Positions 35,314-44,268 of a DNA stretch of 64,000 bases are shown here, one piece after another. The notes below the pieces were generated by a model. The model saw only the letters and a list, made by a program, of their open reading frames with translations, had not been told where the DNA came from and did not search any database. The position numbers and the translations under genes were made by a program. The stretch's first letter is position 1. The number at the start of each line of letters is the position of its first letter. This DNA comes from JBFWRK01 sp050248955 (lineage in GTDB: Bacteria; Actinomycetota; Acidimicrobiia; Acidimicrobiales; Ilumatobacteraceae), in assembly GCA_050248955.1 (NCBI GenBank), contig JBFWRK010000015.1:1-64000 (forward strand), written 5' to 3'.

Positions 35314-36348
35314 ATGGCTCGCAACAATCCGCTCTCGCTCGGGCGTGACATGGCTGTCGATCTCGGTACAGCCAACACGCTGATCTACGTTCGTGGACAC
35401 GGCATCGTCCTCAACGAGCCGTCTGTCGTCGCGATCAGCGTGCAGGACGGACGGCCGGTCGCCGTCGGCCTCGAGGCGAAGCGCATGCTCGGCCGAACGC
35501 CTGCTCACATCCAAGTCGTGCGGCCATTGAAGGACGGCGTCATCGCCGACTTCGACATGTGCGAGAAGATGCTGCGGTTCTTCATCCAGCGCGTCCACAC
35601 GAGCAAGTGGAACAAGCCGCGGATGGTGATCTGCGTGCCCTCGGGCATCACCGGCGTCGAGCAGCGTGCCGTGCGCGATGCAGCCGAGTTCGCCGGTGCC
35701 CGGAAGCCGGCCTACGTGATCGAAGAGCCGATGGCTGCCGCGATCGGTGCCGGGCTCCCTGTGCACGAGCCCTCCGGGAACATGATCGTCGATATCGGCG
35801 GTGGCACCACCGAGGTCGCCGTCATCTCGCTCGGCGGCATCGTCACCGCGCAGTCGGTGCGGGTGGCGGGAGACGAGCTCGACGAGGCGATCATCCAGTT
35901 CGTCAAGAAAGAGTTCTCGCTGGCCATCGGCGAGCGCACCGCTGAGCAGATCAAGATGCAGATGGGGTCCGCCTGGCCGCTCGACGAGGAGCTGACCGCC
36001 GAGATCCGCGGTCGGGATCTCGTCTCCGGGCTCCCGCGCACGGTGACGATCACCACCGAGCAGGCCCGCGAAGCGATCGCCGAGCCGGTGTCCGCGATCG
36101 TCGACGCGGTGAAGACCACGCTCGACAAGACGCCGCCCGAGCTCGCCGCCGACATCATGGAGCAGGGCATCATGATCACCGGTGGCGGCGCGCTGCTGAT
36201 GGGGCTCGACGTGCGGCTGATGAACGAGACCGGGATGCCGATCAGCATCGCCCACGATCCGCTGCACTCCGTCGTGCTCGGTTCGGGCCTCGCGCTCGAG
36301 AACATCGAGGCACTCGGCAGCGTCCTGTCGCAGGGGCACGACGACTGA
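35314..36348 (+). CDS. mreB: Rod shape-determining actin-like protein MreB
   Basis: A 344-residue actin-fold ATPase. Phosphate 1 is AVDLGTANTLIYVRG, phosphate 2 is NMIVDIGGGTTEVAVISLGG, and the adenosine motif is MITGGGALLMGLD. It polymerises at the inner membrane face and directs lateral wall synthesis with the four genes that follow. A GGGAGGGGAGAAGG ribosome binding site precedes ATG 35314. The TAAGAT hexamer at 35263-35268 may be the -10 of its promoter. The presence of mreB in an actinobacterium indicates a lineage using MreB-dependent elongation. Confidence 0.97.
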   Translation: MARNNPLSLGRDMAVDLGTANTLIYVRGHGIVLNEPSVVAISVQDGRPVAVGLEAKRMLGRTPAHIQVVRPLKDGVIADFDMCEKMLRFFIQRVHTSKWNKPRMVICVPSGITGVEQRAVRDAAEFAGARKPAYVIEEPMAAAIGAGLPVHEPSGNMIVDIGGGTTEVAVISLGGIVTAQSVRVAGDELDEAIIQFVKKEFSLAIGERTAEQIKMQMGSAWPLDEELTAEIRGRDLVSGLPRTVTITTEQAREAIAEPVSAIVDAVKTTLDKTPPELAADIMEQGIMITGGGALLMGLDVRLMNETGMPISIAHDPLHSVVLGSGLALENIEALGSVLSQGHDD

Positions 36349-36370
36349 TCGTCGGGTCCACAGCTGAACG

Positions 36371-37444
36371 ATGAACCTCTCCCTCAGTCGCCGTCGCGTC
36401 CTCGCACTCCTCGCGCTCACCTCGATCCTCCTGATCACGCTCGACCTGCGGGGCAACGCGACCATCGACGCGGCAAAGCGGAGCTTCTCGACGATCCGCT
36501 CGCCGATGGAGGATGTCGGGCGGGCGATCAGCCGCCCGGTGAAGAACGCGTGGCGGGGCATCACGCATTACGGCGAGCTGGAGCGCGAGAACGACCGTCT
36601 CCGCCAGCAGATCGAACAGCAGCAGGGTGAGGCGATCGCCGCCCAGGTCGCGTTGCGCGACTACCAGGAGCTGCTCGCCGCCAACCAGCTGTCGTCGCTC
36701 TCGCAGTACTCGAAGGTGACGGCGCAGGTGCTCGCGTACGCGGCGCAGAACTTCCAGCAGACCGTCGAGATCAACCAGGGCTCGAAGCGCGGCATCCGCG
36801 TCGGCATGCCGGTCGTCAACGCCGCCGGCCTCGTCGGCAAGATCACGAGCGTGACGCCGGACAGCGCGGTCGTGCTGCTGATCTCCGACCGCAACTACTC
36901 CGTGACCGTCAAGGTCGTCGGGGACCAGCCGATCCCCGGTACGACCGAGGAGGCAGCTGCCGCTTCGTCGCTCCCCACGGACGCGGCGGCCGAGACGACC
37001 GTCGAGACGACGACGACGGTGGCTGCGACCGTCGAGACGACGACAATGCTCGCGGGCGAGACCACCGTGTCGTCGGTCGCGCCGGGCGAGTCGACCACGA
37101 CGACCGCGCCGGCGACGACCACGACGGTCGACATCTCGAACCTGCAGCGACGGGAGCTCGGCGGCCTGGAGGGGCAGGGGATCGACGGTCCACCGATCGT
37201 CCGCTTCCTGAACAACGACCGGTTCACCCGTGCGATCCAGGTCGGTGACCTCGTCGCGACGAACGGTGGCACGACGAGCCTGGCGCCGGCCGACCTCGTC
37301 GTCGGACGCGTGTCGCGTGTCATCGGCCGGGCGGGCGCGGGTGGGCCGACGGTCGAGGTCGAGCCGGCGGCGGACCTGCGGCAGCTGAACTTCGTGCGGG
37401 TCGTGCTCTACATCCCGCCGATCGAAGCTGCCTCGACCGGCTGA
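36371..37444 (+). CDS. mreC: Rod shape-determining protein MreC
   Basis: The 357-residue protein has an N-terminal membrane anchor (residues 10-28), a coiled coil (about 58-100) and the MreC beta-barrel domain with VEINQGSKRGIRVGMPVVNAAGLVGKI. The core is interrupted at about residues 194-255 by a low-complexity Thr/Ala/Glu-rich insert, after which the domain resumes (FTRAIQVGDLVATNGG). MreC forms a scaffold outside the membrane linking MreB to PBP2. The stop shares its last base with the ATG of mreD. Confidence 0.93.
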   Translation: MNLSLSRRRVLALLALTSILLITLDLRGNATIDAAKRSFSTIRSPMEDVGRAISRPVKNAWRGITHYGELERENDRLRQQIEQQQGEAIAAQVALRDYQELLAANQLSSLSQYSKVTAQVLAYAAQNFQQTVEINQGSKRGIRVGMPVVNAAGLVGKITSVTPDSAVVLLISDRNYSVTVKVVGDQPIPGTTEEAAAASSLPTDAAAETTVETTTTVAATVETTTMLAGETTVSSVAPGESTTTTAPATTTTVDISNLQRRELGGLEGQGIDGPPIVRFLNNDRFTRAIQVGDLVATNGGTTSLAPADLVVGRVSRVIGRAGAGGPTVEVEPAADLRQLNFVRVVLYIPPIEAASTG

Positions 37445-37956
37445 TGCTGAACCTCGTCCAGCGCCCCATCGTGCGCCTGGTGATGGTGGGGATGCTCCTC
37501 CTCACCCTCCAGACGACGCTGCTCTCGGACCTGCGGCCCTTCGACGTCATCACCGACGTGCTGCTCGGCTTCTCGGCAGCGGCCGGTGTCGTCGGTGGGC
37601 CGGAGAAGGGCGCGCTCGTGGGCTTCCTGTTCGGGATCTTGTTCGACCTCGCGCTCGTGACTCCGTTCGGCCTGTCCGCGCTCACCTACGGCCTCGTCGG
37701 GTTCTTCGTCGGGCTGGCGAAGACGTCGATCACGGTGGGTCAGGCGTGGTGGCTGACGATGCTGCTCGTGTTCGCCGGCAGCGCGATCGGCGTCGTGCTG
37801 TTCGCCGCGCTCGGAACGATCGTCGGGGAGCAGGGCTGGGTCGATCGCGGCTTGCTCAAGGTCGCCCTCGTCGTCGGCGTCGTCAACGGGCTCTTCGGGC
37901 CGCTGATGCTGCCCGTCCAGCGATGGATGCTGCGCCTGAAGCGAGACGCCGCGTGA
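37444..37956 (+). CDS. mreD: Rod shape-determining protein MreD
   Basis: The 170-residue integral membrane protein has about five hydrophobic segments (PIVRLVMVGMLLLTLQTTLL; DVLLGFSAAAGVVGG; ALVGFLFGILFDLALVTPFG; WLTMLLVFAGSAIGVVLF; LKVALVVGVVNGLFGPLML). The GFLFGILFDL segment is typical of MreD. It completes the MreBCD complex. Identification relies as much on its place between mreC and the PBP2 gene as on sequence. Confidence 0.88.
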   Translation: MLNLVQRPIVRLVMVGMLLLTLQTTLLSDLRPFDVITDVLLGFSAAAGVVGGPEKGALVGFLFGILFDLALVTPFGLSALTYGLVGFFVGLAKTSITVGQAWWLTMLLVFAGSAIGVVLFAALGTIVGEQGWVDRGLLKVALVVGVVNGLFGPLMLPVQRWMLRLKRDAA

Positions 37957-38001
37957 TGGCGGCGCGTGCCTCGCGCACGACCGGAAGGGCAGACTGTCGC
38001 C

Positions 38002-40182
38002 ATGTCCCGTGACAACCGCGGCGTTCGCCTCGGTCTGCTCGGCGTCGTCGCGCTCCTCCTGCTCGGCGTGCTGGGCACTCGCCTCTGGTTCCTGCAGGTG
38101 GTCGACGCGCCCGGGCTCAGCCAGCGCGTCGAGCGACTGCAGCGCCGCACGGCGTACTTGCCGCCGGAGCGCGGCCGCATCTTCGACGCCGACGGGCGCA
38201 TCCTCGCCGACAACAAGCGCGTCCTGACCGTCACGCTCGATCGCGACGTCATCTTCAGCAAGAAGCGGCGCACGGAGCTGTTCACCCGCCTCCAAGGGCC
38301 GCTCGGCATGACCGTCGAGCAACTCGAGGCGCGCTACCTCGACGACATCTACAGCCCGGTGCTCGACTTCCCGGTGAAGGTGGGCGTCGACGAGGCGACT
38401 GCGCTGTTCCTGAAGGAGCGGGCGGAGGACTATCCGGGAGTCGACATCCGCGAGGACTGGGACCGGCAGTACCTGTTCGCGCCGCTCGCCAGTCACATCG
38501 TCGGCTACCTCGGCGCGATCCCCGGTGACGACCCGTTGACACCCGAGAACGAGACCGAGATCTACCTGCAGTCCGGCTACCAGGCCGACGAGAAGGTCGG
38601 CTCGGCCGGCGTCGAACGGTCGTTCGAGAAGGAGCTGCGGGGAACGCCCGGCTACGTGATCAAGGAGGTCGACACGATCGGCCGGGTGATCCGCGAGCTC
38701 GAGCGCGTCGAGCCGATCCCGGGCAAGGACATCCAGCTCACGATCGATCTCGACTACCAGCAGTACGCGGAGCAGACGCTCGAGACGCAGCTCAAACGCC
38801 AGCGGTTGAAGAGCCCGTACGACCGGTCCGAGGAGGACCCGCGGCGGTTCACGACGTTCTACCCCGCGCCCGCCGGCTCGGTCGTCGTCGAACGTCACTC
38901 GACGGGGGAGATCGTCGCCATGGCGAGCTACCCGACCTTCGACAATCGCTGGTTCGGCGCCGGCATCACGAACGACAAGTTCCAGCAGCTGTTCCCGCCG
39001 GAGGACAAGAACATCCCCTTCGACCAGCGACCACCGAGCCCGCTCGTGAACCGGGCGATCCAGGGCCGCTACAACGTCGGGTCGACGTACAAGGCGTTCA
39101 CCGCCTACGCCGCGCTGCACACCGGCTTCGTCCGCCCCGAGGACGTGTACACGGACGTCGGCGTCTACGAGCTCCCCGAAGCGAGCTGCGACCGGGAGCA
39201 GGTCGCCAAGTGCTCGTTCAAGAACGCGTTCAACTACGCCACTGGCGCACCGACGACGTATGGCGATGTGACGATCAGCGACGCGCTCGCCGTGTCGTCC
39301 GATGCGTTCTTCTACCGCATCGGCGCGGAGCTGTTCCTCGCCAACCTCGGTGTCCCCGTGCTGCAGGACGAGTACAAGCTGTTCGGCTTCGGCGAGAAGA
39401 GCGGCATCGAGCTCCCGTTCGAATACCGCGGCATCGTTCCTGACGCGGCGGTGAAGGCGCGGCTCGCCGAGCAGGGCGCGATCTCCGACAAGGAGGGGCA
39501 GGGCTTCTACGTCGGCGACGCGGTGCAGATGGCGATCGGGCAGGGGCTGACGGCGACGACACCGCTGCAGCTGGCCAACGCCTACGCCACGATCGCGAAC
39601 GGCGGGTTCCTGCTGAAGCCGACGGTGTTGAAGGCGATCTACGAGCCCGGTGTCCCCGACAGCCAGGTGCCCGGTGTCGCGGACATCGCCGCCGGCGTAC
39701 CGGTGCAGATCTTCACGCCGACCGTCCGCGGCCAGCTCGACATGAACCCTGCGATCCGGGATCCCCTCGTCGAGGGCCTGACGCGAGTCGTGAACGGCGT
39801 CGGCACGCCGGGCCACCAACCGACCGGCGTCAAGGTGTTCCGCGGCTTCCCGCACGCGCAGATCCCGATCGCGGGCAAGACCGGGACCGCGCAGGGCCGC
39901 GACAACGATCCGCAGCTCGATTCCGCGGTGTTCGCCGCCTTCCAGCTCGATCCGGGCGGCTTCACGGTCTCCGCGTATCTCGAGAAGGCGGGCTACGGCG
40001 GCAGTGCGGCCGCGCCGGTCGTGCGCTGCATGCTGCTCGCGCTCAACGACTACGAGCTGCTCTCCCCGGTGCGGCTCTCCGACCAGCTCGACATCACGGC
40101 GACCCGACCGGCACCGGCGAAGCAGATGCCGAGCGAGGTCTGCCTCGACGTCGACACCCAAGTCACGACCCGCGAGAGATGA
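38002..40182 (+). CDS. mrdA: Penicillin-binding protein 2 (peptidoglycan D,D-transpeptidase)
   Basis: A 726-residue class B PBP. An N-terminal anchor (residues 10-30) is followed by a PBP dimer domain (RGRIFDADGRILADN; FAPLASHIVGYLGAI). The transpeptidase domain has the catalytic Ser361 in NVGSTYKAF, the S-x-N motif SSDAFF and KTGTAQG near residue 635. It crosslinks peptidoglycan during cell elongation, paired with RodA from the next gene. The ATG at 38002 is chosen as the start of the membrane anchor. Confidence 0.95.
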   Translation: MSRDNRGVRLGLLGVVALLLLGVLGTRLWFLQVVDAPGLSQRVERLQRRTAYLPPERGRIFDADGRILADNKRVLTVTLDRDVIFSKKRRTELFTRLQGPLGMTVEQLEARYLDDIYSPVLDFPVKVGVDEATALFLKERAEDYPGVDIREDWDRQYLFAPLASHIVGYLGAIPGDDPLTPENETEIYLQSGYQADEKVGSAGVERSFEKELRGTPGYVIKEVDTIGRVIRELERVEPIPGKDIQLTIDLDYQQYAEQTLETQLKRQRLKSPYDRSEEDPRRFTTFYPAPAGSVVVERHSTGEIVAMASYPTFDNRWFGAGITNDKFQQLFPPEDKNIPFDQRPPSPLVNRAIQGRYNVGSTYKAFTAYAALHTGFVRPEDVYTDVGVYELPEASCDREQVAKCSFKNAFNYATGAPTTYGDVTISDALAVSSDAFFYRIGAELFLANLGVPVLQDEYKLFGFGEKSGIELPFEYRGIVPDAAVKARLAEQGAISDKEGQGFYVGDAVQMAIGQGLTATTPLQLANAYATIANGGFLLKPTVLKAIYEPGVPDSQVPGVADIAAGVPVQIFTPTVRGQLDMNPAIRDPLVEGLTRVVNGVGTPGHQPTGVKVFRGFPHAQIPIAGKTGTAQGRDNDPQLDSAVFAAFQLDPGGFTVSAYLEKAGYGGSAAAPVVRCMLLALNDYELLSPVRLSDQLDITATRPAPAKQMPSEVCLDVDTQVTTRER

Positions 40183-40225
40183 GCGAGCGCAGCGAGCCGG
40201 CCCGAGCGGCCGAGAGCGGGGAGCG

Positions 40226-41407
40226 ATGAGCTTCACGACGCTCCTCCCACCGTCGAAGCGGGCCGATCTCGGCAACGTCCGGCACTCGACCAGCGATCCG
40301 ATGCGCAACATCGACTGGATCCTGATGCTGGCGACGTTGTGCATCGCCGCCGTCGGCCTGCTGGCGATCTACTCGACCTCGCGCCCGTTCCTCCTCTACC
40401 GCGGGTTCGACCCGTACACCTACACGCAGCGCCAGGTGATCTTCCTCGTCATCGGCGCGTTCGTGATGGCGGCGGTGATGTCGATCGACTACGGCGAGCT
40501 GAAGGAGCGCGCCGGCGGCCTCTATCTGCTGACGATCCTCGCCCTGCTCGCCGTGTTGATCGCCGGTACCGGCCCCGCCGGCTCGGGCGCGAATGCGTGG
40601 TTCGACTTCGGTCCGATCCTCGTGCAGCCGTCGGAGTTCGCCAAGGTCACGGTTCTCGTCCTGATCGCCGGCTACCTCGCCGAGGAGCGATCCGGCCAGC
40701 TGACGTACGCGCGGTTCATCAACGGGCTGATCCTCGTCGGCTTCCCCGTCGGTCTCGTGATGCTGCAGCCGGACTTCGGCACGGCGTCGGTGTTCATCGC
40801 CCTCGCGATGGGGGTGCTGCTCGTCGCCGGCGCGAACTACCGGTACATCCTCTTCATCAGCGTGCTCGCGCTGGCCACGATCGGCGCGCTCATCGGCTCC
40901 GGGTTCGTGAAGGAGTACCAGGTCCAGCGACTGACCGCGTTCACGGTGCAGAACACGGAGAACGAGCAGCTCAAGGATCTCGTCCAGCAGGTGCGCAACT
41001 CCAAGCGGGCGATCGCCACCGGCGGTCTGACGGGGAAAGGGTACCTGAACGGCCCGTTGACGAACGGCCGGTTCATCCCCGTGCAATGGACGGACTTCGT
41101 GTTCTCGGGCATCGCCGAGCAGTTCGGTCTGTTCGGCACGATCACCCTGCTGATGCTCTACTTCTTCGTGCTCTTCCGGATCTGGCGGATCGCCCGGCTC
41201 GCCCGTGACGACTTCGGTCTCTACATCTGCGTGGGCGCGATGACGATGATCGCCTGGCACGTGTTCGAGAACATGGGCATGACCATGGGCATCATGCCGG
41301 TCACCGGGATCCCGTTGCCGCTCGTCTCGTACGGCGGCTCGTCGACGATCGCGACGCTCGCCATGATCGGCCTCGTCCAGAACGTCCACATGCGCCGCAT
41401 GCGCTGA
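40226..41407 (+). CDS. rodA: RodA, peptidoglycan glycosyltransferase of the SEDS family
   Basis: A 393-residue protein with about ten membrane spans. The family segments WFDFGPILVQPSEFAKV, QPDFGTASVFIALAMGV and the C-terminal VTGIPLPLVSYGGSS are present. RodA polymerises glycan strands from lipid II together with PBP2. ATG 40226 lies just after a GGGGAGCG sequence. A 23-base palindrome begins three bases after the stop. Confidence 0.95.
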   Translation: MSFTTLLPPSKRADLGNVRHSTSDPMRNIDWILMLATLCIAAVGLLAIYSTSRPFLLYRGFDPYTYTQRQVIFLVIGAFVMAAVMSIDYGELKERAGGLYLLTILALLAVLIAGTGPAGSGANAWFDFGPILVQPSEFAKVTVLVLIAGYLAEERSGQLTYARFINGLILVGFPVGLVMLQPDFGTASVFIALAMGVLLVAGANYRYILFISVLALATIGALIGSGFVKEYQVQRLTAFTVQNTENEQLKDLVQQVRNSKRAIATGGLTGKGYLNGPLTNGRFIPVQWTDFVFSGIAEQFGLFGTITLLMLYFFVLFRIWRIARLARDDFGLYICVGAMTMIAWHVFENMGMTMGIMPVTGIPLPLVSYGGSSTIATLAMIGLVQNVHMRRMR

Positions 41408-41409
41408 TC

Positions 41410-41432
41410 GGGAGGTCGGCGCGCCGACTCCC
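41410..41432 (+). terminator. Palindrome after rodA, possible terminator
   Basis: GGGAGGTCGGCG is followed at once by CGCCGACTCCC, giving an 11-bp stem with one bulged base and practically no loop. It sits right after the last gene of the mre cluster. There is no T run, so it may instead be a DNA-level palindrome. Confidence 0.4.
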
Positions 41433-41478
41433 GGGCGAACACGGGTTCGTGAGACCCGTCGGCGGGGCCGCCGGTCAG

Positions 41479-41484
41479 TAGACT
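41479..41484 (+). promoter_or_regulatory. Putative -10 element (TAGACT) before the radical-SAM gene
   Basis: TAGACT ends ten bases before the ATG at 41495. There is no Shine-Dalgarno sequence between the box and the ATG, again suggesting a leaderless or near-leaderless transcript. A -35 box could not be identified. Confidence 0.35.
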
Positions 41485-41494
41485 CCCCGGCACC

Positions 41495-43534
41495 ATGACG
41501 TTGCTGAGGCCAGTGTCGCTGTGGCCGCAGTTGGAACCGCTCCTGGCGAGGGTTCAGAAGCCGGCTCGGTACATCGGATGCGAGGACGGCGCGATCGACC
41601 CGGAGCACGCTCCCGGCAAGGTCGCGTGGCTGCTGGCGTACCCCGACACCTACGAGGTCGGGCTGCCCAACCAGGGGTTGCAGATCCTCTACGAGATCCT
41701 CAACGAACGTGACGACGCTGTCGCGGAGCGGACGTATGCGCCGTGGACCGACCTCGAGGCCGAGCTCCGCTCGCACCGGGTGCCGCTCTTCTCGGTCGAC
41801 AACCACCTCGCTGCGGATGCGTTCGACCTGATCGCGTTCAACCTCTCGGCCGAGCTCGTCTACACGAACGTGCTGAACATGGTCGACCTCGCGGGCGTCC
41901 CCGTCCGCAGCGAGGACCGCGGACCGCACCATCCGCTCATCGCCGCGGGCGGCCATTGCGCGTTCAACCCGGAACCGCTGGCGGACTACATCGACGTGTT
42001 CGTGCTCGGCGAGGGCGAAGAGGTCGTCGGCGAGATCACGGAGATCGTGCGCGAGTGGAAGGCGAGCGGCCGGACCGAAGGCTCGCGCCACGCGGTGCTG
42101 CGGGCGCTCGCCCGGGTGCCCGGTGTCTACGTGCCCTCGATGTACGAGCCGCACTACGACGGTCCCCGGCTGCTCGCCGTGACCCCGCGCTTCGACGACA
42201 TCCCTGCCGTGGTCCACAAGCGCACCGTCGCCGATCTGGGGGACTGGCCCTATCCGAAGCGACCACTGGCGCCGCTCACCGAAGTGGTCCACGACCGGCT
42301 CTCGGTCGAGGTGTTCCGCGGCTGCACCCGCGGTTGCCGGTTCTGCCAGGCGGGCATGATCACTCGCCCCGTGCGGGAGCGCCCGATCGAGCAGGTCCGC
42401 ACGATGGTGCGCGAGGGCTTGCGGCGAACGGGCTACGACGAGGTCAGCCTCACCTCGCTGTCGACGGCCGACTTCTCCGGCATCGAACGCGTCGTGGCCG
42501 ACGTCGTGAACGATCCGACGCTGTGCGGGCAGACGAGCGTCAGCCTGCCGTCGCTGCGGGTCGATGCGTTCACGGTCGGCGTCGCTGCCGGCGTGTCGGG
42601 CGGGCGGCGCAGCGGGCTCACGTTCGCGCCCGAGGCCGGCTCGTGGCGGTTGCGATCGGTGATCAACAAGCTGATCACCGAAGAAGACCTGTACGCCGCC
42701 GTGGAATCGGCGTTCGGCCAGGGCTGGACGCGGATGAAGCTGTACTTCCTGACCGGCCTCCCGACCGAGCAGGACAGCGACACGATGGGCATCGCCGAGC
42801 TCGCCCGCAACTGCGTGTCGATCGGCCGGCGGTACACGAACCGGGCGAGCGTCACTGCCAGCGTCGGTGGCTTCGTGCCGAAGGCGCACACCCCCTTCCA
42901 GTGGTTCGGTCAGAACACGCCCGACGAGCTGCGGCGCAAGGTCACGATGCTCCGCGGCGCGACGCAGCGGACGAAGGCCGTGCAGCTGAAGTGGCACGAC
43001 CCCAAGGCGTCGCTCGCAGAAGGTCTGGCCGGTCGTGGCGACCGCCGCATCGGCCGCGTGATCGAGCGGGTGTGGCGGATGGGCGGCACGTTCCAGGAGT
43101 GGGGCGAGCACTTCGACATCGCTCGGTGGGAAGAAGCGATGGCCGCCGAGGGCCTCTCGCTCGACTGGTACGTCTTCCGTCACCGTACGGAGGACGAGGT
43201 CCTGCCGTGGGACCACATCTCGGCCGGGCTCCACAAGGACTTCTTGTGGATGGACTGGCAGGCCGCGCTGGCGGAGAGCGGCATCGAGGACTGCCGGTGG
43301 ACGCCGTGCTACGACTGCGGCGTCTGTACGGGCTACGGCATCGAGCACGTCGTCGCCTCGCCGGTGCCACCCGCCGGCGGCAGCCAGGGGACGGGGCAGG
43401 ACCTCGCCACGGGAGGAGTCCTCCCGGTGACGGTCCAACTCGGCCCGTCGCGGGCGACGAAGGAGCCCACCGGTGTCGTTGCCGGCTTCGGTGTCGCCGC
43501 CGTCGTCGGTGCTGGGGTCGGGGTGGGAGGCTGA
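41495..43534 (+). CDS. B12-binding-domain radical SAM protein, TIGR03960-like
   Basis: The 679-residue protein begins with an N-terminal cobalamin-binding-like region (AWLLAYPDTYEVGLPNQGLQI, residues 40-190). The radical SAM core has the cluster motif CTRGCRFCQAG at about residue 275. The C-terminal end contains CYDCGVCTGYGIEH. The length and the pairing with a DUF2344 protein match the TIGR03960/TIGR03936 gene pair found beside rne/rng in actinobacteria and relatives. The reaction is not established; a role in RNA modification is often guessed from the context. The last ~70 residues are Gly/Val/Ala-rich and look non-essential. Confidence 0.88.
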   Translation: MTLLRPVSLWPQLEPLLARVQKPARYIGCEDGAIDPEHAPGKVAWLLAYPDTYEVGLPNQGLQILYEILNERDDAVAERTYAPWTDLEAELRSHRVPLFSVDNHLAADAFDLIAFNLSAELVYTNVLNMVDLAGVPVRSEDRGPHHPLIAAGGHCAFNPEPLADYIDVFVLGEGEEVVGEITEIVREWKASGRTEGSRHAVLRALARVPGVYVPSMYEPHYDGPRLLAVTPRFDDIPAVVHKRTVADLGDWPYPKRPLAPLTEVVHDRLSVEVFRGCTRGCRFCQAGMITRPVRERPIEQVRTMVREGLRRTGYDEVSLTSLSTADFSGIERVVADVVNDPTLCGQTSVSLPSLRVDAFTVGVAAGVSGGRRSGLTFAPEAGSWRLRSVINKLITEEDLYAAVESAFGQGWTRMKLYFLTGLPTEQDSDTMGIAELARNCVSIGRRYTNRASVTASVGGFVPKAHTPFQWFGQNTPDELRRKVTMLRGATQRTKAVQLKWHDPKASLAEGLAGRGDRRIGRVIERVWRMGGTFQEWGEHFDIARWEEAMAAEGLSLDWYVFRHRTEDEVLPWDHISAGLHKDFLWMDWQAALAESGIEDCRWTPCYDCGVCTGYGIEHVVASPVPPAGGSQGTGQDLATGGVLPVTVQLGPSRATKEPTGVVAGFGVAAVVGAGVGVGG

Positions 43535-44253
43535 TGCGCGTCCGCGTGAGGTTCAGCAAGTTGGGCAAGGTCCGGTTCACCAGTCACCGCGACGTCGCCC
43601 GGATCTGGGAGCGGGTCTTCCGCAAGGCGGCGCTTCCTGTGGCATACAGCGAGGGCTTCTCACCGCGCCCGAAGCTCGCGTTCGGGCTGGCGCTGCCGAC
43701 GGGGGCGGAGTCGCTCGCCGAGTACGTCGACATCGAGCTCGTCGAGGAGCGCCCGCTCGCCGGACTCGCACCACTGTTGACCGATGCGATGCCGACCGGC
43801 TTCACCGTGCACGTCGTCGCTCCGGTCGATCGCTCGGCGACCTCGCTGCAAGAAGATGTCGAGGCGTGCACCTGGGAGATCACGGTGCGCGACCTCGCGG
43901 CAGAGACCGTGGTCGCAGCGGTCGAGCGGGCGCTCGCAGCCGACACGCTGCCACTCGCCCGCGAACGCAAGGGTGAGCTCCGGGTCGACGACCTTCGTCC
44001 CGGGATCGAGTCGTTGTCGGTCGACACGTCGGGCGTTGCGCCGACGATGCGGGCCGTCCTCGCGACCCGGCCGAGGGGGATGCGGCCCGGCGAGCTCCTC
44101 GCCGTCTGCTTCCCCGACGTAGCACGTCCCGGCGATCTCGCCGGGAGACTGTTGCGAACCCATCAATGGATCGAGCGCGACGGTGCGCGGCGGGAGTTGC
44201 TCCCGCTCGCCGGCGCCGGCGCGCCGCACACCCGGACCGTGGTGTGCGCATGA
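43534..44253 (+). CDS. TIGR03936 family (DUF2344) protein
   Basis: The 239-residue protein opens with MRVRVRFSKLGKVRFTSHRD and has the conserved RKAALPVAYSEGFSPRPKLAFGLALPTGAESLAEY block. Both are hallmarks of DUF2344. Its ATG shares one base with the stop of the radical-SAM gene, and in several genomes the two are fused or adjacent, so they probably act together. The biochemical function is unknown. Confidence 0.9.
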   Translation: MRVRVRFSKLGKVRFTSHRDVARIWERVFRKAALPVAYSEGFSPRPKLAFGLALPTGAESLAEYVDIELVEERPLAGLAPLLTDAMPTGFTVHVVAPVDRSATSLQEDVEACTWEITVRDLAAETVVAAVERALAADTLPLARERKGELRVDDLRPGIESLSVDTSGVAPTMRAVLATRPRGMRPGELLAVCFPDVARPGDLAGRLLRTHQWIERDGARRELLPLAGAGAPHTRTVVCA

Positions 44254-44268
44254 GAAAGGACCTCGTCC

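Noticed and set aside
40183..40225. GAGCGCAGCGAGC-type repeats between the PBP2 gene and rodA (a similar string is near 285-298)
   Set aside because: Such strings arise readily in high-GC actinobacterial DNA. Two occurrences do not establish a repeat family.
37408..43438. Two very long minus-strand open frames (978 and 1091 codons) opposite the PBP2, rodA and radical-SAM genes
   Set aside because: They lie exactly opposite well-identified conserved genes and have no family features or ribosome binding site.
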